Assembly (NCBI GenBank): GCA_024398615.1
Contig: JAKSIU010000014.1
Location: forward strand, 1 to 63,766
Reading direction: 5' to 3'
DNA length: 63,766 nt
Source of the DNA: Bacteroidaceae bacterium
Lineage (GTDB): Bacteria > Bacteroidota > Bacteroidia > Bacteroidales > Bacteroidaceae
The position numbers and the translations under genes are program-made. Positions within the stretch are counted from its first letter, which is position 1. Each line of letters starts with the position of its first letter. Below the pieces are notes generated by a model. It had not been told where the DNA came from. It saw nothing but the letters and a program-made list of their open reading frames with translations, and ran no database searches. This document shows positions 35,466-45,051 of the stretch, piece after piece.

Positions 35466-37976
35466 TTATTTTTTTGTGGTGAAACGATTTCCTGGACATT
35501 TGCCGCTGCGTTTGCAGCCGCTGCATGAATGCAGGCTCAGATGTCTCTGGGGGAGAGCCTTATATGCCAGCATGATTATGATTCCGGCAAGCAGGACAAC
35601 GACAATGGCCGATACATAATCCATATGTCCTGTGCAGATTGAATAACCGATAAAAGCCACGACCCATGCCACATAGCACTGGAACACGATGACCCACAGG
35701 GCCCATCGGCCTCCAAGCTCACGTCTGATGGAGCTGATTGCCGCAACACATGGGGTATAAAGCAGGCAGAACAGAAGCATTGAAACGGCAGCAGCCGGGC
35801 TGAGAAGAGCGGGAACTCCAAGAACATCCATGGTTGCCACGACACTCTCCTTCCGCATGAATCCGCAGATCAGCGATGTCACCACACGCCAGTCGCCAAG
35901 TCCGATGGGACGGAACAGAGGTTCCAGACTTCCGGCAATCCATGCCATCATGCTGTCCTGACTGTCCTGCACTATCTGGAAACGGAAATCAAGGGTCTGC
36001 AGCAGCCAGATGACAATTGTCGCAAAGAAGATGACCGTAATGGCACCTTCAACGAAGTCACGCGTCTTGTCCCAGAGCAGATGTGCAACATTCCTGAGAC
36101 CGGGAAGACGGTAGTTCGGCATCTCCATGACAAAAGGCGCAGCCTGGGAATCGGGACGCAGCAGTTTAGCTACGATGGCAACAAGAACGCCTACCAGCAA
36201 GGAAAGCACATAAAGCGATGCCAGCACCAGTCCTCCATGTCCGGGAAACAGGAACGAAGCGAAGAAACCGTAGATTGGAATCTTGGCACTGCAGCTCATG
36301 AATGAAGTGAGCAGTATGGTCATGCGGCGGTCGCGGGCCGATGGAAGTGTGCCGGCGGCCATCACTGCCGGTACGCTGCAGCCGAATCCTATGAGAAGCG
36401 GCACTATGGAACGTCCGGAGAGTCCCAGCTTTCTGAGGCTCTTGTCCGTAACGAATGCTATTCTTGACATATACCCGCTGTCTTCTATGAGGCTCAGGAA
36501 GAAGAACAGCACCATGATGATTGGAACAAAACTGACAACGGTTCCCACGCCGCCGAAAAGGGCATCTCCGACAAGCGAGACAAGCAATGGGGTAACGCCA
36601 GCCTTTTCCATACCGCGCACGCACAGGCTGCCAAGCGAGTCTATCCACCCTGCAAGCATTTCCTGAAGCGGCGCACCTATCACGTCAATGGTCAGCCAGA
36701 GTACCAGACACATGATCAGGATGAAAATAGGAATGGCTGTCCATCGGCCCGTAAGGATACGGTCTATGCTTTTGCTGCGCAGATATTCACGGCTCTGGGT
36801 GGGTCTGATAACCGTCTGACGGCACAGACTGTCGGTGAATGTGAAGAACATGTCAGCGATTGCGGCATTCCGGTCAAGTCCCCTCTCCTCTTCCATCTGC
36901 ACGCAGATGTGTTCGACCATTTCCTTCTCATTGGCTGTGAGGTTCAGTGACTCCTCAATCTGCCTGTCCCCGCAGATAAGCTTCTCCGCAGCGAAACGGC
37001 AAGGGAGTCCGGCCTTTTCGGCATGGTCCTCGATCAGGTGCGAAATGCTGTGCAGACCGCGGTGAACGGCACCGCATCGGCCTTCCTTGCAGCAGAAGTC
37101 ATGGCGTGCAGGCGTTTCAGCATACGTTGCCACATGCATGGCATGGTCAATGAGTTCGCCAAGTCCTTCGCCCTTGGATGCTGAAATTGCAACAACCGGA
37201 ATTCCCAGAATCTTCTCCATCTCGTTGACACGGATGGAACCGCCGTTGCCGGTCAGTTCATCCATCATATTGACGGCAAGGACCATTGGGACTCCAAGTT
37301 CCATGAGCTGTGCCGTCAGGTAAAGATGGCGTTCTATGTTGGTCGCATCGACCACATTGATTATGCAGTGCGGATGATAATCCAGAAGGAAACTGACTGT
37401 CTCCGTCTCTTTGGCGGTGTATGGTGACAGGGAACAGATTCCGGGAAGGTCTGTGAGTATTGTCTCAGGAAAGCCCGATATGGGACAGTCCATCCTCTCT
37501 GTGGTCATTCCGGGAAAATTGCCTGTATGCTGTTTCGAACCGGTCAGACTGTTGAAGAGCGATGTCTTGCCGCTGTTCTCCTGTCCGACAATGGCAAATT
37601 TCAGCACTGTCCCCTTTGGAACTGGATTTTCATGAGTCGAGTCATGATATTTGCCTGTTTCGCCAAAGCCCGGATGAGAGTTGTGCTCATGCAGGGACAG
37701 CATGTAGCCGAAATCATCACGCCCCTTCTCGTTTTTGGCAGATGACTCACTGATTGGCTCAACCGTAATCTCCTGAGCCTCGGCAAGCCGCAGCGAAAGG
37801 ACGTATCCGCGTACCAGCAGTTCCATGGGATCGCCCATAGGAGCAAGCTGGAGAATTCTGACAACGGTTCCGGGAAGAATGCCCATGTCAAGCAGATGCT
37901 GGCGGAACGGGCCCTGCCCTCCAACCTTCAGCACCCTGGCGCTGTCACCGACTTTCAGTTCCCTTAACGTCATCAT
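35466..37976 (-). CDS. feoB: FeoA-FeoB fusion, ferrous iron transporter
   Basis: An 836-aa protein. Residues 1-75 are a FeoA-like SH3 domain (LRELKVGDSARVLKVGG), followed by a short linker and full FeoB: G domain with G1 GQENSGKTS, LTDLPGICSLSPYT (G3) and NMMD (G4), then membrane Gate domains with cysteine-containing LIGFGCSVPAVMA and CSAKIPIYGFFA. It takes up Fe2+ across the inner membrane. I chose ATG 37976 because the track back to 38027 runs through the terminator of the upstream gene. FeoA-FeoB fusions are usual in Bacteroidales. The C-terminus ends with a Cys/His-rich tail (HSCSGCKRSGKC). Confidence 0.95.
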   Translation of the reverse strand: MMTLRELKVGDSARVLKVGGQGPFRQHLLDMGILPGTVVRILQLAPMGDPMELLVRGYVLSLRLAEAQEITVEPISESSAKNEKGRDDFGYMLSLHEHNSHPGFGETGKYHDSTHENPVPKGTVLKFAIVGQENSGKTSLFNSLTGSKQHTGNFPGMTTERMDCPISGFPETILTDLPGICSLSPYTAKETETVSFLLDYHPHCIINVVDATNIERHLYLTAQLMELGVPMVLAVNMMDELTGNGGSIRVNEMEKILGIPVVAISASKGEGLGELIDHAMHVATYAETPARHDFCCKEGRCGAVHRGLHSISHLIEDHAEKAGLPCRFAAEKLICGDRQIEESLNLTANEKEMVEHICVQMEEERGLDRNAAIADMFFTFTDSLCRQTVIRPTQSREYLRSKSIDRILTGRWTAIPIFILIMCLVLWLTIDVIGAPLQEMLAGWIDSLGSLCVRGMEKAGVTPLLVSLVGDALFGGVGTVVSFVPIIMVLFFFLSLIEDSGYMSRIAFVTDKSLRKLGLSGRSIVPLLIGFGCSVPAVMAAGTLPSARDRRMTILLTSFMSCSAKIPIYGFFASFLFPGHGGLVLASLYVLSLLVGVLVAIVAKLLRPDSQAAPFVMEMPNYRLPGLRNVAHLLWDKTRDFVEGAITVIFFATIVIWLLQTLDFRFQIVQDSQDSMMAWIAGSLEPLFRPIGLGDWRVVTSLICGFMRKESVVATMDVLGVPALLSPAAAVSMLLFCLLYTPCVAAISSIRRELGGRWALWVIVFQCYVAWVVAFIGYSICTGHMDYVSAIVVVLLAGIIIMLAYKALPQRHLSLHSCSGCKRSGKCPGNRFTTKK

Positions 37977-37992
37977 ACCGCAAAGATAAATA

Positions 37993-38025
37993 AAAAAAGG
38001 GCCGTACATCAAAGCACGGCCCTTC
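37993..38025 (-). terminator. Terminator of the GMP synthetase subunit gene
   Basis: On the minus strand GAAGGGCCGTGC - loop - ACGGCCC is followed by TTTTTTTATT. It ends the upstream transcript 9 bp after its stop and shows that feoAB must start below 37990. Confidence 0.85.
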
Positions 38026-38033
38026 ATTTAGGA

Positions 38034-39017
38034 TTATTCCCACTCAATTGTTCCGGTTGGTTTCGGAGTCAGGTCATACAGGACTCTGTTGACACCTGGA
38101 ACTTCATTGACAATGCGGTTTGTAATGTGCTGCAGCAGTTCGAACGGGATGTTCTCAACGGTGGCGGTCATGGCGTCGCGGGTATTCACCGCACGGATGA
38201 TTACCGGCCATTCCCATGCGCGCTGGTTGTTCTTCACGCCAGTTGACTTGAAGTCCGGAATAAGAGTGAAATACTGCCATACCTTGCCTTCAAGACCGTT
38301 CTTTGCGAATTCCTCACGCAGAATGGCATCGGACTCACGCACTGCCTCAAGACGGTCACGTGTAATGGCTCCGGTGCAACGTACGCCAAGGCCGGGACCC
38401 GGGAACGGCTGACGGTAATTCATTGCGTCAGGCAGACCGAGTTCATGTCCTACCATGCGGACTTCATCCTTGAACAGGAACTTGATGGGTTCTACAAGTT
38501 CGAACTTCAGGTCTTCAGGAAGACCGCCCACATTGTGATGGGACTTGACGGGACCTGATTCCACAATATCCGGATAGATGGTTCCCTGAGCCAGGAACTT
38601 TACGCCCTGAAGCTTGCGGGCCTCCTCTTCAAATACGCGGATGAACTCGCCGCCAATGATCTTGCGCTTCTGTTCAGGGTCCGATACGCCTGCCAGCTTG
38701 TCAAGGAAACGGTCAGTAGCATCTACATAAACCAGATTGGCATTCATCTCGTCGCGGAACACGCGGATTACCTGTTCGGGTTCGCCCTTACGGAGAAGGC
38801 CGTGATTTACATGAACTGAAACCAGCTGCTTGCCTACAGCCTTGATGAGAAGTGCTGCAACGACTGACGAATCAACGCCTCCTGAAAGAGCCAGAAGAAC
38901 CTTGCCGTCACCGATCTGCTCACGCAGTGCTACAATCTGTTCATCAATGAATTTCTTGGCAAGTTCAGGAGTAGTGATGCGCTCCATGTTTGCCGGACGT
39001 ACGTTTCCTGTGATCAT
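38034..39017 (-). CDS. guaA: GMP synthetase, ATP-pyrophosphatase subunit (no glutaminase domain)
   Basis: A 327-aa protein matching only the C-terminal two domains of GuaA: PP-loop [17 protein letters not shown] near residue 43, the [13 protein letters not shown] block, [12 protein letters not shown], and the dimerisation domain ending KPTGTIEWE. It adenylates XMP and aminates it to GMP. The glutamine amidotransferase domain normally found in the first ~200 residues of bacterial GuaA is absent, so ammonia or a separate glutaminase subunit must supply nitrogen, as in archaea. The methionine at residue 11 is an alternative start. No glutaminase gene is nearby. A TAnnTTTG box lies upstream. Confidence 0.9.
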   Translation of the reverse strand: MITGNVRPANMERITTPELAKKFIDEQIVALREQIGDGKVLLALSGGVDSSVVAALLIKAVGKQLVSVHVNHGLLRKGEPEQVIRVFRDEMNANLVYVDATDRFLDKLAGVSDPEQKRKIIGGEFIRVFEEEARKLQGVKFLAQGTIYPDIVESGPVKSHHNVGGLPEDLKFELVEPIKFLFKDEVRMVGHELGLPDAMNYRQPFPGPGLGVRCTGAITRDRLEAVRESDAILREEFAKNGLEGKVWQYFTLIPDFKSTGVKNNQRAWEWPVIIRAVNTRDAMTATVENIPFELLQHITNRIVNEVPGVNRVLYDLTPKPTGTIEWE

Positions 39018-39046
39018 AGTGTGAAATGTGTTGTTTTTTATGGCCG

Positions 39047-39054
39047 CAAATTTA
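39047..39054 (-). promoter_or_regulatory. Candidate -7 element of guaA
   Basis: TAAATTTG on the minus strand, 30 bp before the guaA start, fits the Bacteroidetes -7 consensus. No clear -33 box. Confidence 0.4.
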
Positions 39055-39097
39055 CTAAAACAGCATGAAAAAAAGATTATCGGCTATTCAAAAAATG

Positions 39098-39544
39098 CTA
39101 AAATCTCAATGACTTTTCCAACAGTGCAAACGCCTGCTCCAGTTCGGTATCCGATGGTGCCTGAATGCTGATGACTGCCAGTCTGCCACGATGATGCTCC
39201 TGACACATTACCCTAATCTGGGACTCGTCATCACAATAGACCTGGAATCCGTATGCCTTGCGGTTGTTGAAGTTCCACTGGAGTATAGGATTGTAATCTT
39301 CAGGGTCATCGTCATCAAAACCGACCATCTCCACATAATTTGTGAGGGCCTGGTCCGGAGCTGTGGAATCCTGAGGCATCTCACCTTCAGAAACATCAAA
39401 TTCCACCTTGCGGTCGGGGCTCACTGCCCAGACATGACGTTCACTGGTCCCGAATGGACCTGTGATGTTCTCACATCCCTGTTTCCAGTCCTGAGGAAGT
39501 CGCAGGATCATACCTGCCTGTCTGTCCGAATTGCTCATGATCAA
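39098..39544 (-). CDS. Hypothetical protein, 148 aa
   Basis: A 148-aa soluble acidic protein with no signal peptide. The first half has LPQDWKQGCENITGPFGTSE, the middle has FDDDDPEDYNPILQWNFNNR, and the end (VISIQAPSDTELEQAFALLE) looks like a strand plus amphipathic helix, as in small proteins that mimic a single alpha/beta domain. I do not recognise the family. A second ATG (39538) may be the true start. It stands alone between guaA and the divergent adk gene. Confidence 0.65.
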   Translation of the reverse strand: MIMSNSDRQAGMILRLPQDWKQGCENITGPFGTSERHVWAVSPDRKVEFDVSEGEMPQDSTAPDQALTNYVEMVGFDDDDPEDYNPILQWNFNNRKAYGFQVYCDDESQIRVMCQEHHRGRLAVISIQAPSDTELEQAFALLEKSLRF

Positions 39545-39751
39545 TATGGTCTTTCATTGCAAAAATAGTGTTTTTTCATGTTTTTGCGCATTATTTGCGG
39601 TTTGCGTATCATGACTTGTTCTCATACGGACTATTTTCGTCTCCCAGAAAGCTGTTCGGGCTGCCTGGAGGCTCCCAACAAGTATGATAGCAGGATGCCT
39701 TTTGTCTGAGAAGATGAGAGGCATCCGCCTTTCATCATTTGAAAAAAACGC

Positions 39752-39759
39752 TATCTTTG
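39752..39759 (+). promoter_or_regulatory. Candidate -7 element of the adk-cupin gene
   Basis: TATCTTTG 35 bp ahead of the chosen ATG matches the Bacteroidetes -7 consensus TAnnTTTG. The longer reading frame from 39684 would start upstream of it, which supports the later start. Confidence 0.5.
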
Positions 39760-39794
39760 CAGACCAGAAACAACAACTTCATTTTTACAGGTCA

Positions 39795-40784
39795 ATGAAA
39801 TACTACATTCTGTTCGGCCCTCCCGGAGCCGGCAAAGGCACACAGGCTGGTGCCATTTCTGAAAAATACAACCTGAAACACATCAGTACCGGTGAACTTC
39901 TCAGAGCTGAAATCGCAGCTGGAAGCGAATTGGGCAAACAGGCAAAGGATCTCATTGCTGCCGGCAGTCTGGTTCCAGACAGCGTAGTTGAAGGCATGAT
40001 TGAGAACACCTTCAATACAACCAAGGACGTTGCCGGTTTCCTGCTGGACGGTTTTCCCCGCACTCTGGGACAGGCCCATGACCTTGACAATATGCTTGAA
40101 GCCCGTGGCGAGAAAGTCAATGCTGTAATTTCCATTATGATTTCCGATGAGACAATCAAATCACGTCTTGCACATCGCGCACAGATTGAAGGACGTGCCG
40201 ATGATGCCAATCCGGAAACCATCAACCACCGTATCGAGACCTACCACAAGCAGACAGAACCGCTTATAGAATACTACCGCAACTGCGGCAAATACAACGA
40301 GGTAGACGGTGAATGCGGAGACATTGAAGATGTCCGCAGGGAAATGTTCAACGTATTCCGCGGCATGGACAAGAAGTTTCTTGACCGACAGGTAGTAATA
40401 GACGAGGATCTGCTTGATAAGGTGCAGCGTATGGCACAGGATTCCCCAAGACTGAGAATGAACTACGACTTGAGGAACAGCGAGGAGGACCAGTCGCAGC
40501 GAATGCTGAACGTCATGCTTCCCGGAACCCACACGACAATCCACAAGCACAATCTGTCAAGCGAGACCATCATGCTTCTGCGTGGAAAGATGGACACCGT
40601 TTTCTACAATGAGAACGGAGTTGAGAAGCAGCGCATCCACATGGGCGGTGATACCGGAGTATTCGGCGTAAACATCCCCAAGGGACAGTGGCATACTTTC
40701 GAAGTGTTTGAACTGGCCATCATATTCATGGCACAGGACTGCGCATGGTCTCCCCTAACAAAGGAAAACATGCTCTCAAAGTAA
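39795..40784 (+). CDS. adk: Adenylate kinase fused to a WbuC-type cupin
   Basis: A 329-aa protein. Residues 1-190 are a short-lid adenylate kinase: P-loop GPPGAGKGTQ at 8-17, STGELLRAEI, LLDGFPRTLGQA, and a lid with RADDANPETINHRI. It interconverts AMP, ADP and ATP. After a short linker, residues ~195-329 form a cupin like WbuC, the small sugar-biosynthesis-associated cupin: FLDRQVVIDEDLLDKVQRMA, then the metal/ligand strands TIHKHNLSSETIMLLRGKMD and IPKGQWHTFEVFE. Normal Bacteroidales Adk is ~190 aa. The fusion is in one uninterrupted frame. The cupin's role here is unknown. The 3' end overlaps the convergent azlD by 9 bp. Confidence 0.92.
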   Translation: MKYYILFGPPGAGKGTQAGAISEKYNLKHISTGELLRAEIAAGSELGKQAKDLIAAGSLVPDSVVEGMIENTFNTTKDVAGFLLDGFPRTLGQAHDLDNMLEARGEKVNAVISIMISDETIKSRLAHRAQIEGRADDANPETINHRIETYHKQTEPLIEYYRNCGKYNEVDGECGDIEDVRREMFNVFRGMDKKFLDRQVVIDEDLLDKVQRMAQDSPRLRMNYDLRNSEEDQSQRMLNVMLPGTHTTIHKHNLSSETIMLLRGKMDTVFYNENGVEKQRIHMGGDTGVFGVNIPKGQWHTFEVFELAIIFMAQDCAWSPLTKENMLSK

Positions 40785-41078
40785 CTGCAGCAGGAAAACG
40801 CAGATACAGCAGATAAGCGAAACCGGGAGCAGGCCAAGACCTCTCCAGGCACAAACCACACCAATCGCCAGCGTCGTCAGACCGACCGCTGGCGATGTTG
40901 CTTCCATAATGGCAGGGAATGTCATGACAGACAGCGTTATGTATGGAACATAATGCAGGAAACTGCGTATGAACCGGTTTTCTATACGCTTGCGGATAAG
41001 CAGCACCGGAAGCACACGCACCAGATTGGTAGCCAGAGCCGTAACGGCTATATAAATGAAAAGGCTTCTCTCACTCAT
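40776..41078 (-). CDS. azlD: AzlD-type branched-chain amino acid exporter subunit
   Basis: A 100-aa protein with four hydrophobic segments and the family block RVLPVLLIRKRIENRFIRSF. AzlD pairs with AzlC to form a branched-chain amino acid exporter in the inner membrane. Its start overlaps the azlC stop by 8 bp, so the two are coupled. Confidence 0.9.
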   Translation of the reverse strand: MSERSLFIYIAVTALATNLVRVLPVLLIRKRIENRFIRSFLHYVPYITLSVMTFPAIMEATSPAVGLTTLAIGVVCAWRGLGLLPVSLICCICVFLLQLL

Positions 41079-41799
41079 GTTCTCCGGTTACTTTGCTGTC
41101 ATCGGTCTCGACTGAAGCAGGCAGAAGCCATGCGAACAGAGCCGAAACTCCAATAGTCAGTATCACAGTTCTTGTTCCGCTTTCAATATCCCTCACATAA
41201 GGCATGATTGAAAACAGCCAGCTCAGGACACATGCCACAGAAACGGCCACAATAAGTTTCCAATGTTTCTTTGCGGCCGAAACGACAATGGAAATGAACA
41301 TGCCGTACAGGGCAACGCCAAGCGCACTTACGACATTTGCAGGGAGAGAATTGCCGGCTGCAATGCCCGATGCCGTCCCTGCTGCCCACAATATACCTGA
41401 TACGGTCATGGCACCATACGTATAACGCGGATTGAGCAGACCGGGATAATTGATGGAAATGCCGAACACCTCGTCAGTCATGCAGCAGCCTACAAGAATC
41501 TTGGTAAACACCCCGGTATCAGGAGCCAGCTTCTGTGAAAGTGACGCGCTCATGAGCAGATACCTCAAGTTGACCACAACACACATTATTATCACGGCCA
41601 AGTACGATGCGTTATCTGCAAAAAGGCTGTATGCACCGTATTCTCCTGCCGATGCACGTGTAAGCAGACTGCTCATAAAGCCCGATGCCGGTCCCAGTCC
41701 CGCCTTTCTGGCAACTATACCCAAAGAAAAGGCTACGGCATAATACCCCATTGCAATGGGTATGCCGTCCCTTACTCCCTTAAGGAAAACCCTGTTCAT
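41071..41799 (-). CDS. azlC: AzlC family branched-chain amino acid exporter
   Basis: A 242-aa membrane protein with about 7 hydrophobic segments and the AzlC blocks GVRDGIPIAMGYYAVAFSLGI, LRYLLMSASLSQKL and CCMTDEVFGIS. With AzlD it exports branched-chain amino acids or related compounds. Its ATG (41799) overlaps the stop of the acyl-CoA synthetase gene as TGATG, and azlD follows by overlap, making a three-gene operon. Confidence 0.92.
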   Translation of the reverse strand: MNRVFLKGVRDGIPIAMGYYAVAFSLGIVARKAGLGPASGFMSSLLTRASAGEYGAYSLFADNASYLAVIIMCVVVNLRYLLMSASLSQKLAPDTGVFTKILVGCCMTDEVFGISINYPGLLNPRYTYGAMTVSGILWAAGTASGIAAGNSLPANVVSALGVALYGMFISIVVSAAKKHWKLIVAVSVACVLSWLFSIMPYVRDIESGTRTVILTIGVSALFAWLLPASVETDDSKVTGEHE

Positions 41800-43709
41800 C
41801 AGATTGATGCCATGTTCTTTTCGTTCAGAAGGTTCTTGCCTTCCGGAGTATAGGCATATTCAATGCGGTCGGCATAGAACTTCTCCACCTTGCCGCGAAC
41901 CACCTTCATGGTGCTGTTGACCAGACCGTCCTTTTCGGTAAACTGTTCCGGAAGGACAACGATTGCAGCCGGCAACCAGCGTTCCGGGAACTGGCCGAAA
42001 CGCGAACCGCCCTTGCGGTAACTGTCAACCTCTGACTGGATCTTTTCAAGCATGATCCGCTTTGCCTGGTCCGATTTCAGGTCAATGCCCTGCACCTGCT
42101 GTCTCGCATATTCGCCCAAAGCTTCCTTGTTTGGAACCACGAGTGCAATGGTATATGGATTCATATCATTGTGCAGCAGAGTGTTGTCAATGTATTTACT
42201 GCCATCGGTAAGTCCATCCTCAAAGCCTTCAGGTGAATACTTCTCACCATCAGGTGATATGAGAAGCGACTTGAATCGGCCTGTCACATAGAGGAAACGC
42301 GGATCCTCAACGCAGATGTAACCCATATCACCGGTATGCAGCCATCCGTCAATGATTGTGTTTGCCGTCGATTCGGGATTCTTCCAGTATCCACCCATGA
42401 CGTTCTCGCCACGTATTACGATTTCACCGCGTGTGCCATGGGGAACTTCCTTGCCGTCAGTATCGCAGATCTTGATGTCCATCGGCTTGACTGTACGCCC
42501 GGAAGAACCGAAACGGCAGCCGGAAGGAGAATTGGAGCAAATGATCGGAGTCGCTTCAGACAGTCCGTAACCTTGGAAAATAGGAATTCCTATTGCACAG
42601 AAATAGCGCTGCAGCTCTATATCAAGCAGTGCACCGCCACCGACGAACAGTTCCAATCGGCCGCCAAGCCCCTCACGGACGCTCTTGAATATGAGACGGT
42701 CAAACAATTTGACCATAGGCCAGCGCCAGAACTGCCAGCCGCCGCGATTGTAATACTCCTTATTATATGCAATGGCATTCTTCAGTGCAAAATTATAGAG
42801 CTTCTCGACCTTGGGCCCCTTTGCCTTGATGCCGGCCTCTATATTCTTCTTGAAATTTCTGGAAATGGCCGGAACGGAAAGCATGATATGCGGTCTGACT
42901 TCCTTTATTGCAACAGGCAGATTCCTGAGAGTCTGCATAGGAGTCTTTCCTACCGGAACCGTGGCAATGCTGCCTCCATGATACATCATTGTATAGAATC
43001 CGGCGACATGTGCGAAACAGTGGTCCAGCGGAAGCACAATAAGCATTGTCCAGTCTTCAGGAACGCCGATCACCGATGCCCCCTGCTCCACGTTTGCCGT
43101 GTAATTCCTGTGAGTGAGGATTATGCCCTTGGGATCGGCGGTCGTACCTGATGTATATGTGATGTTGGCCGGATCGTCAGGTCCGACTGATGCCATTCTT
43201 TCATTCAGAGCTGACGGATTATCCTTAAGGAACTGTTCGCCCATTTCCCTGATTCTGGAAATTGTGATTTCGTTTTCCTGCAAATCGTTTATTTCATCCA
43301 GAACAATCACTTTCTCAACCAGAGGACATGAAGGGACCGTCTTTCTGATTTTTGAAAGCTGCTGGGCCGATGCGACCACGAATCTGGCATCGGAATGTCT
43401 TATACGGAAGAGCAGGTCGTTGGTCTCCTCAAGCTTTATGGAAAGCGGCACATCCACACCTCCGGCGAACAGGATTCCAAGTTCTGTAAGAATCCACAGG
43501 TTGCGGCCCTCGGATATCAGAGAAACCCTTTCACCCTTTTCCAGACCCAATGCCATGAATCCGGCAGCAAGCAGACGGGACTGCTCAAAAGTATCCTTAT
43601 ATGTAGTCTCCTTCCAGGTATCACCTGTCTTTTCACGGAGAAATGTCTTGTTGGAAAATACGGAACAGTAATGCTCAACGTATTCTATGATTGTCGGTCT
43701 GGAGTTCAT
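41799..43709 (-). CDS. Long-chain acyl-CoA synthetase (AMP-binding)
   Basis: A 636-aa adenylate-forming enzyme. The P-loop-like NITYTSGTTADPKGIILTH, IFQGYGLSEATPII, GWLHTGDMGYI and GRFKSLLISPDGEKYSPE are the standard A3-A10 motifs. It activates fatty acids to acyl-CoA or acyl-AMP; chain-length preference cannot be told. I start it at ATG 43709 (MNSRPTIIEYVEHY) because family members begin there and the extra 13 residues are not conserved-looking. It is first of an operon with azlC and azlD, an unusual partner set. Confidence 0.92.
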   Translation of the reverse strand: MNSRPTIIEYVEHYCSVFSNKTFLREKTGDTWKETTYKDTFEQSRLLAAGFMALGLEKGERVSLISEGRNLWILTELGILFAGGVDVPLSIKLEETNDLLFRIRHSDARFVVASAQQLSKIRKTVPSCPLVEKVIVLDEINDLQENEITISRIREMGEQFLKDNPSALNERMASVGPDDPANITYTSGTTADPKGIILTHRNYTANVEQGASVIGVPEDWTMLIVLPLDHCFAHVAGFYTMMYHGGSIATVPVGKTPMQTLRNLPVAIKEVRPHIMLSVPAISRNFKKNIEAGIKAKGPKVEKLYNFALKNAIAYNKEYYNRGGWQFWRWPMVKLFDRLIFKSVREGLGGRLELFVGGGALLDIELQRYFCAIGIPIFQGYGLSEATPIICSNSPSGCRFGSSGRTVKPMDIKICDTDGKEVPHGTRGEIVIRGENVMGGYWKNPESTANTIIDGWLHTGDMGYICVEDPRFLYVTGRFKSLLISPDGEKYSPEGFEDGLTDGSKYIDNTLLHNDMNPYTIALVVPNKEALGEYARQQVQGIDLKSDQAKRIMLEKIQSEVDSYRKGGSRFGQFPERWLPAAIVVLPEQFTEKDGLVNSTMKVVRGKVEKFYADRIEYAYTPEGKNLLNEKNMASI

Positions 43710-43775
43710 TAAGACTGTATTTTGTATTCTGAGTGCAAATATACTCAATTAGAGACACATTTTGACAAATTGTGC

Positions 43776-43783
43776 TATCTTTG
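43776..43783 (+). promoter_or_regulatory. Candidate -7 element of the C1 aminopeptidase gene
   Basis: TATCTTTG 17 bp before ATG 43801. It favours 43801 over the frame's first ATG at 43762, which lies upstream of the box. Confidence 0.45.
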
Positions 43784-43800
43784 CAACATATAACAATTAT

Positions 43801-45018
43801 ATGGACATGAGGAATTATTTCTATCAGCTGGCCATTTGCGCCGCAGTACTTGTTCAGGTCCCGGCAATGGCTCAGGAACAGGAGAAAGAGAAGGAAGACA
43901 GCAATGAACCGGTCTTCACTGTCATTAAAGAGAACCCCATCACATCAGTCAAGAATCAGGCAAAGTCCGGAACATGCTGGAATTACTCCACACTTTCCTT
44001 CTTCGAATCAGAGATTCTCAAGAAAAGCGGAAAGACATACGACCTTTGCGAAATGTTCGTATGCAACAAGAACTATATGGACCGTGCTGTCACCAAGGTG
44101 CGCATGCATGGAGATGCCCAGTTCTCGGAAGGCGGTTCTGCATATGATGTCCTATACGTGCTCAAGACTTTCGGTATCTGCCCTGAAACGGCAATGCCTC
44201 TGCCCGGCACTCTTTATGGAGATACCCTGAATAACTTCAACCAACTGTTCCCGGTCATGTCAGCATACGTGGATGCAGTCTGGAAGACCACCCAGAAGAC
44301 TCTGAATCCCGCATGGAAGAACGGCCTGCAGGGTATCCTGGACGCATATCTTGGTCAGTGCCCGGAGGAATTCGAATACGAGGGAAAGAAATACACCCCG
44401 ATGTCATTTGCCCAGAGTCTGGGTCTGGATTGGGATGATTATGTAACCGTTACCTCTTATACGCACCACCCATTCTATACTCAATTTGCAGTCGAAGTAC
44501 AGGACAACTGGCGTCAGCCTGGTTCATGGAATCTTCCAATTGAAGATATCCAGCGCATCATTGACTACGCAATCGACAACGGTTACACTGTAGCATGGGG
44601 CGGTGACGTCAGCGAAGACGGTTTCACCCGTCAGGGCGTAGCTCTGCTGTATGACACCGAGAACACTGACCTTACAGGTTCAGACATGGCCCGCTGGCTC
44701 AAGATGACCCTTTCGGAAAAGACCAGTGAACTTAAGAACAAAGGCGTTAACATAAAGGAATCCGTTCCTTCTCAGGAACAGCGACAGAAGGAGTTCGATG
44801 ACTGGACTCTGACCGATGACCACGGAATGCTCATCTATGGCGTAGCCAAGGACCAGACCGGCCGCGAGTACTACATGGTCAAGAATTCCTGGGGTCCTAC
44901 CGGCAAGTATGACGGTGTATGGTACATGTCAAAGAATTTCATCGTAGCCAAGCTCATGGACTTCATGATCAACAAGAACGCCATTCCAAAGGACATCCGC
45001 AAGAAGCTTGGAATCTGA
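43801..45018 (+). CDS. C1-family aminopeptidase C / bleomycin hydrolase-like, secreted
   Basis: A 405-aa papain-fold protein with a signal peptide (AAVLVQVPAMA). The catalytic set is visible: Gln and Cys in KNQAKSGTCWNYS (Cys59), His in DDHGMLIYG and Asn in VKNSWGPTG. The sequence order and the C-terminal INKNAIPKDIRKKLGI match the bleomycin hydrolase/PepC branch (C1B), which act as aminopeptidases. Unlike cytosolic PepC it is exported. It is followed 33 bp later by a lipoprotein gene on the same strand. Confidence 0.92.
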   Translation: MDMRNYFYQLAICAAVLVQVPAMAQEQEKEKEDSNEPVFTVIKENPITSVKNQAKSGTCWNYSTLSFFESEILKKSGKTYDLCEMFVCNKNYMDRAVTKVRMHGDAQFSEGGSAYDVLYVLKTFGICPETAMPLPGTLYGDTLNNFNQLFPVMSAYVDAVWKTTQKTLNPAWKNGLQGILDAYLGQCPEEFEYEGKKYTPMSFAQSLGLDWDDYVTVTSYTHHPFYTQFAVEVQDNWRQPGSWNLPIEDIQRIIDYAIDNGYTVAWGGDVSEDGFTRQGVALLYDTENTDLTGSDMARWLKMTLSEKTSELKNKGVNIKESVPSQEQRQKEFDDWTLTDDHGMLIYGVAKDQTGREYYMVKNSWGPTGKYDGVWYMSKNFIVAKLMDFMINKNAIPKDIRKKLGI

Positions 45019-45051
45019 AAACGCAATCATTAACCTTTAATTACAACTATA

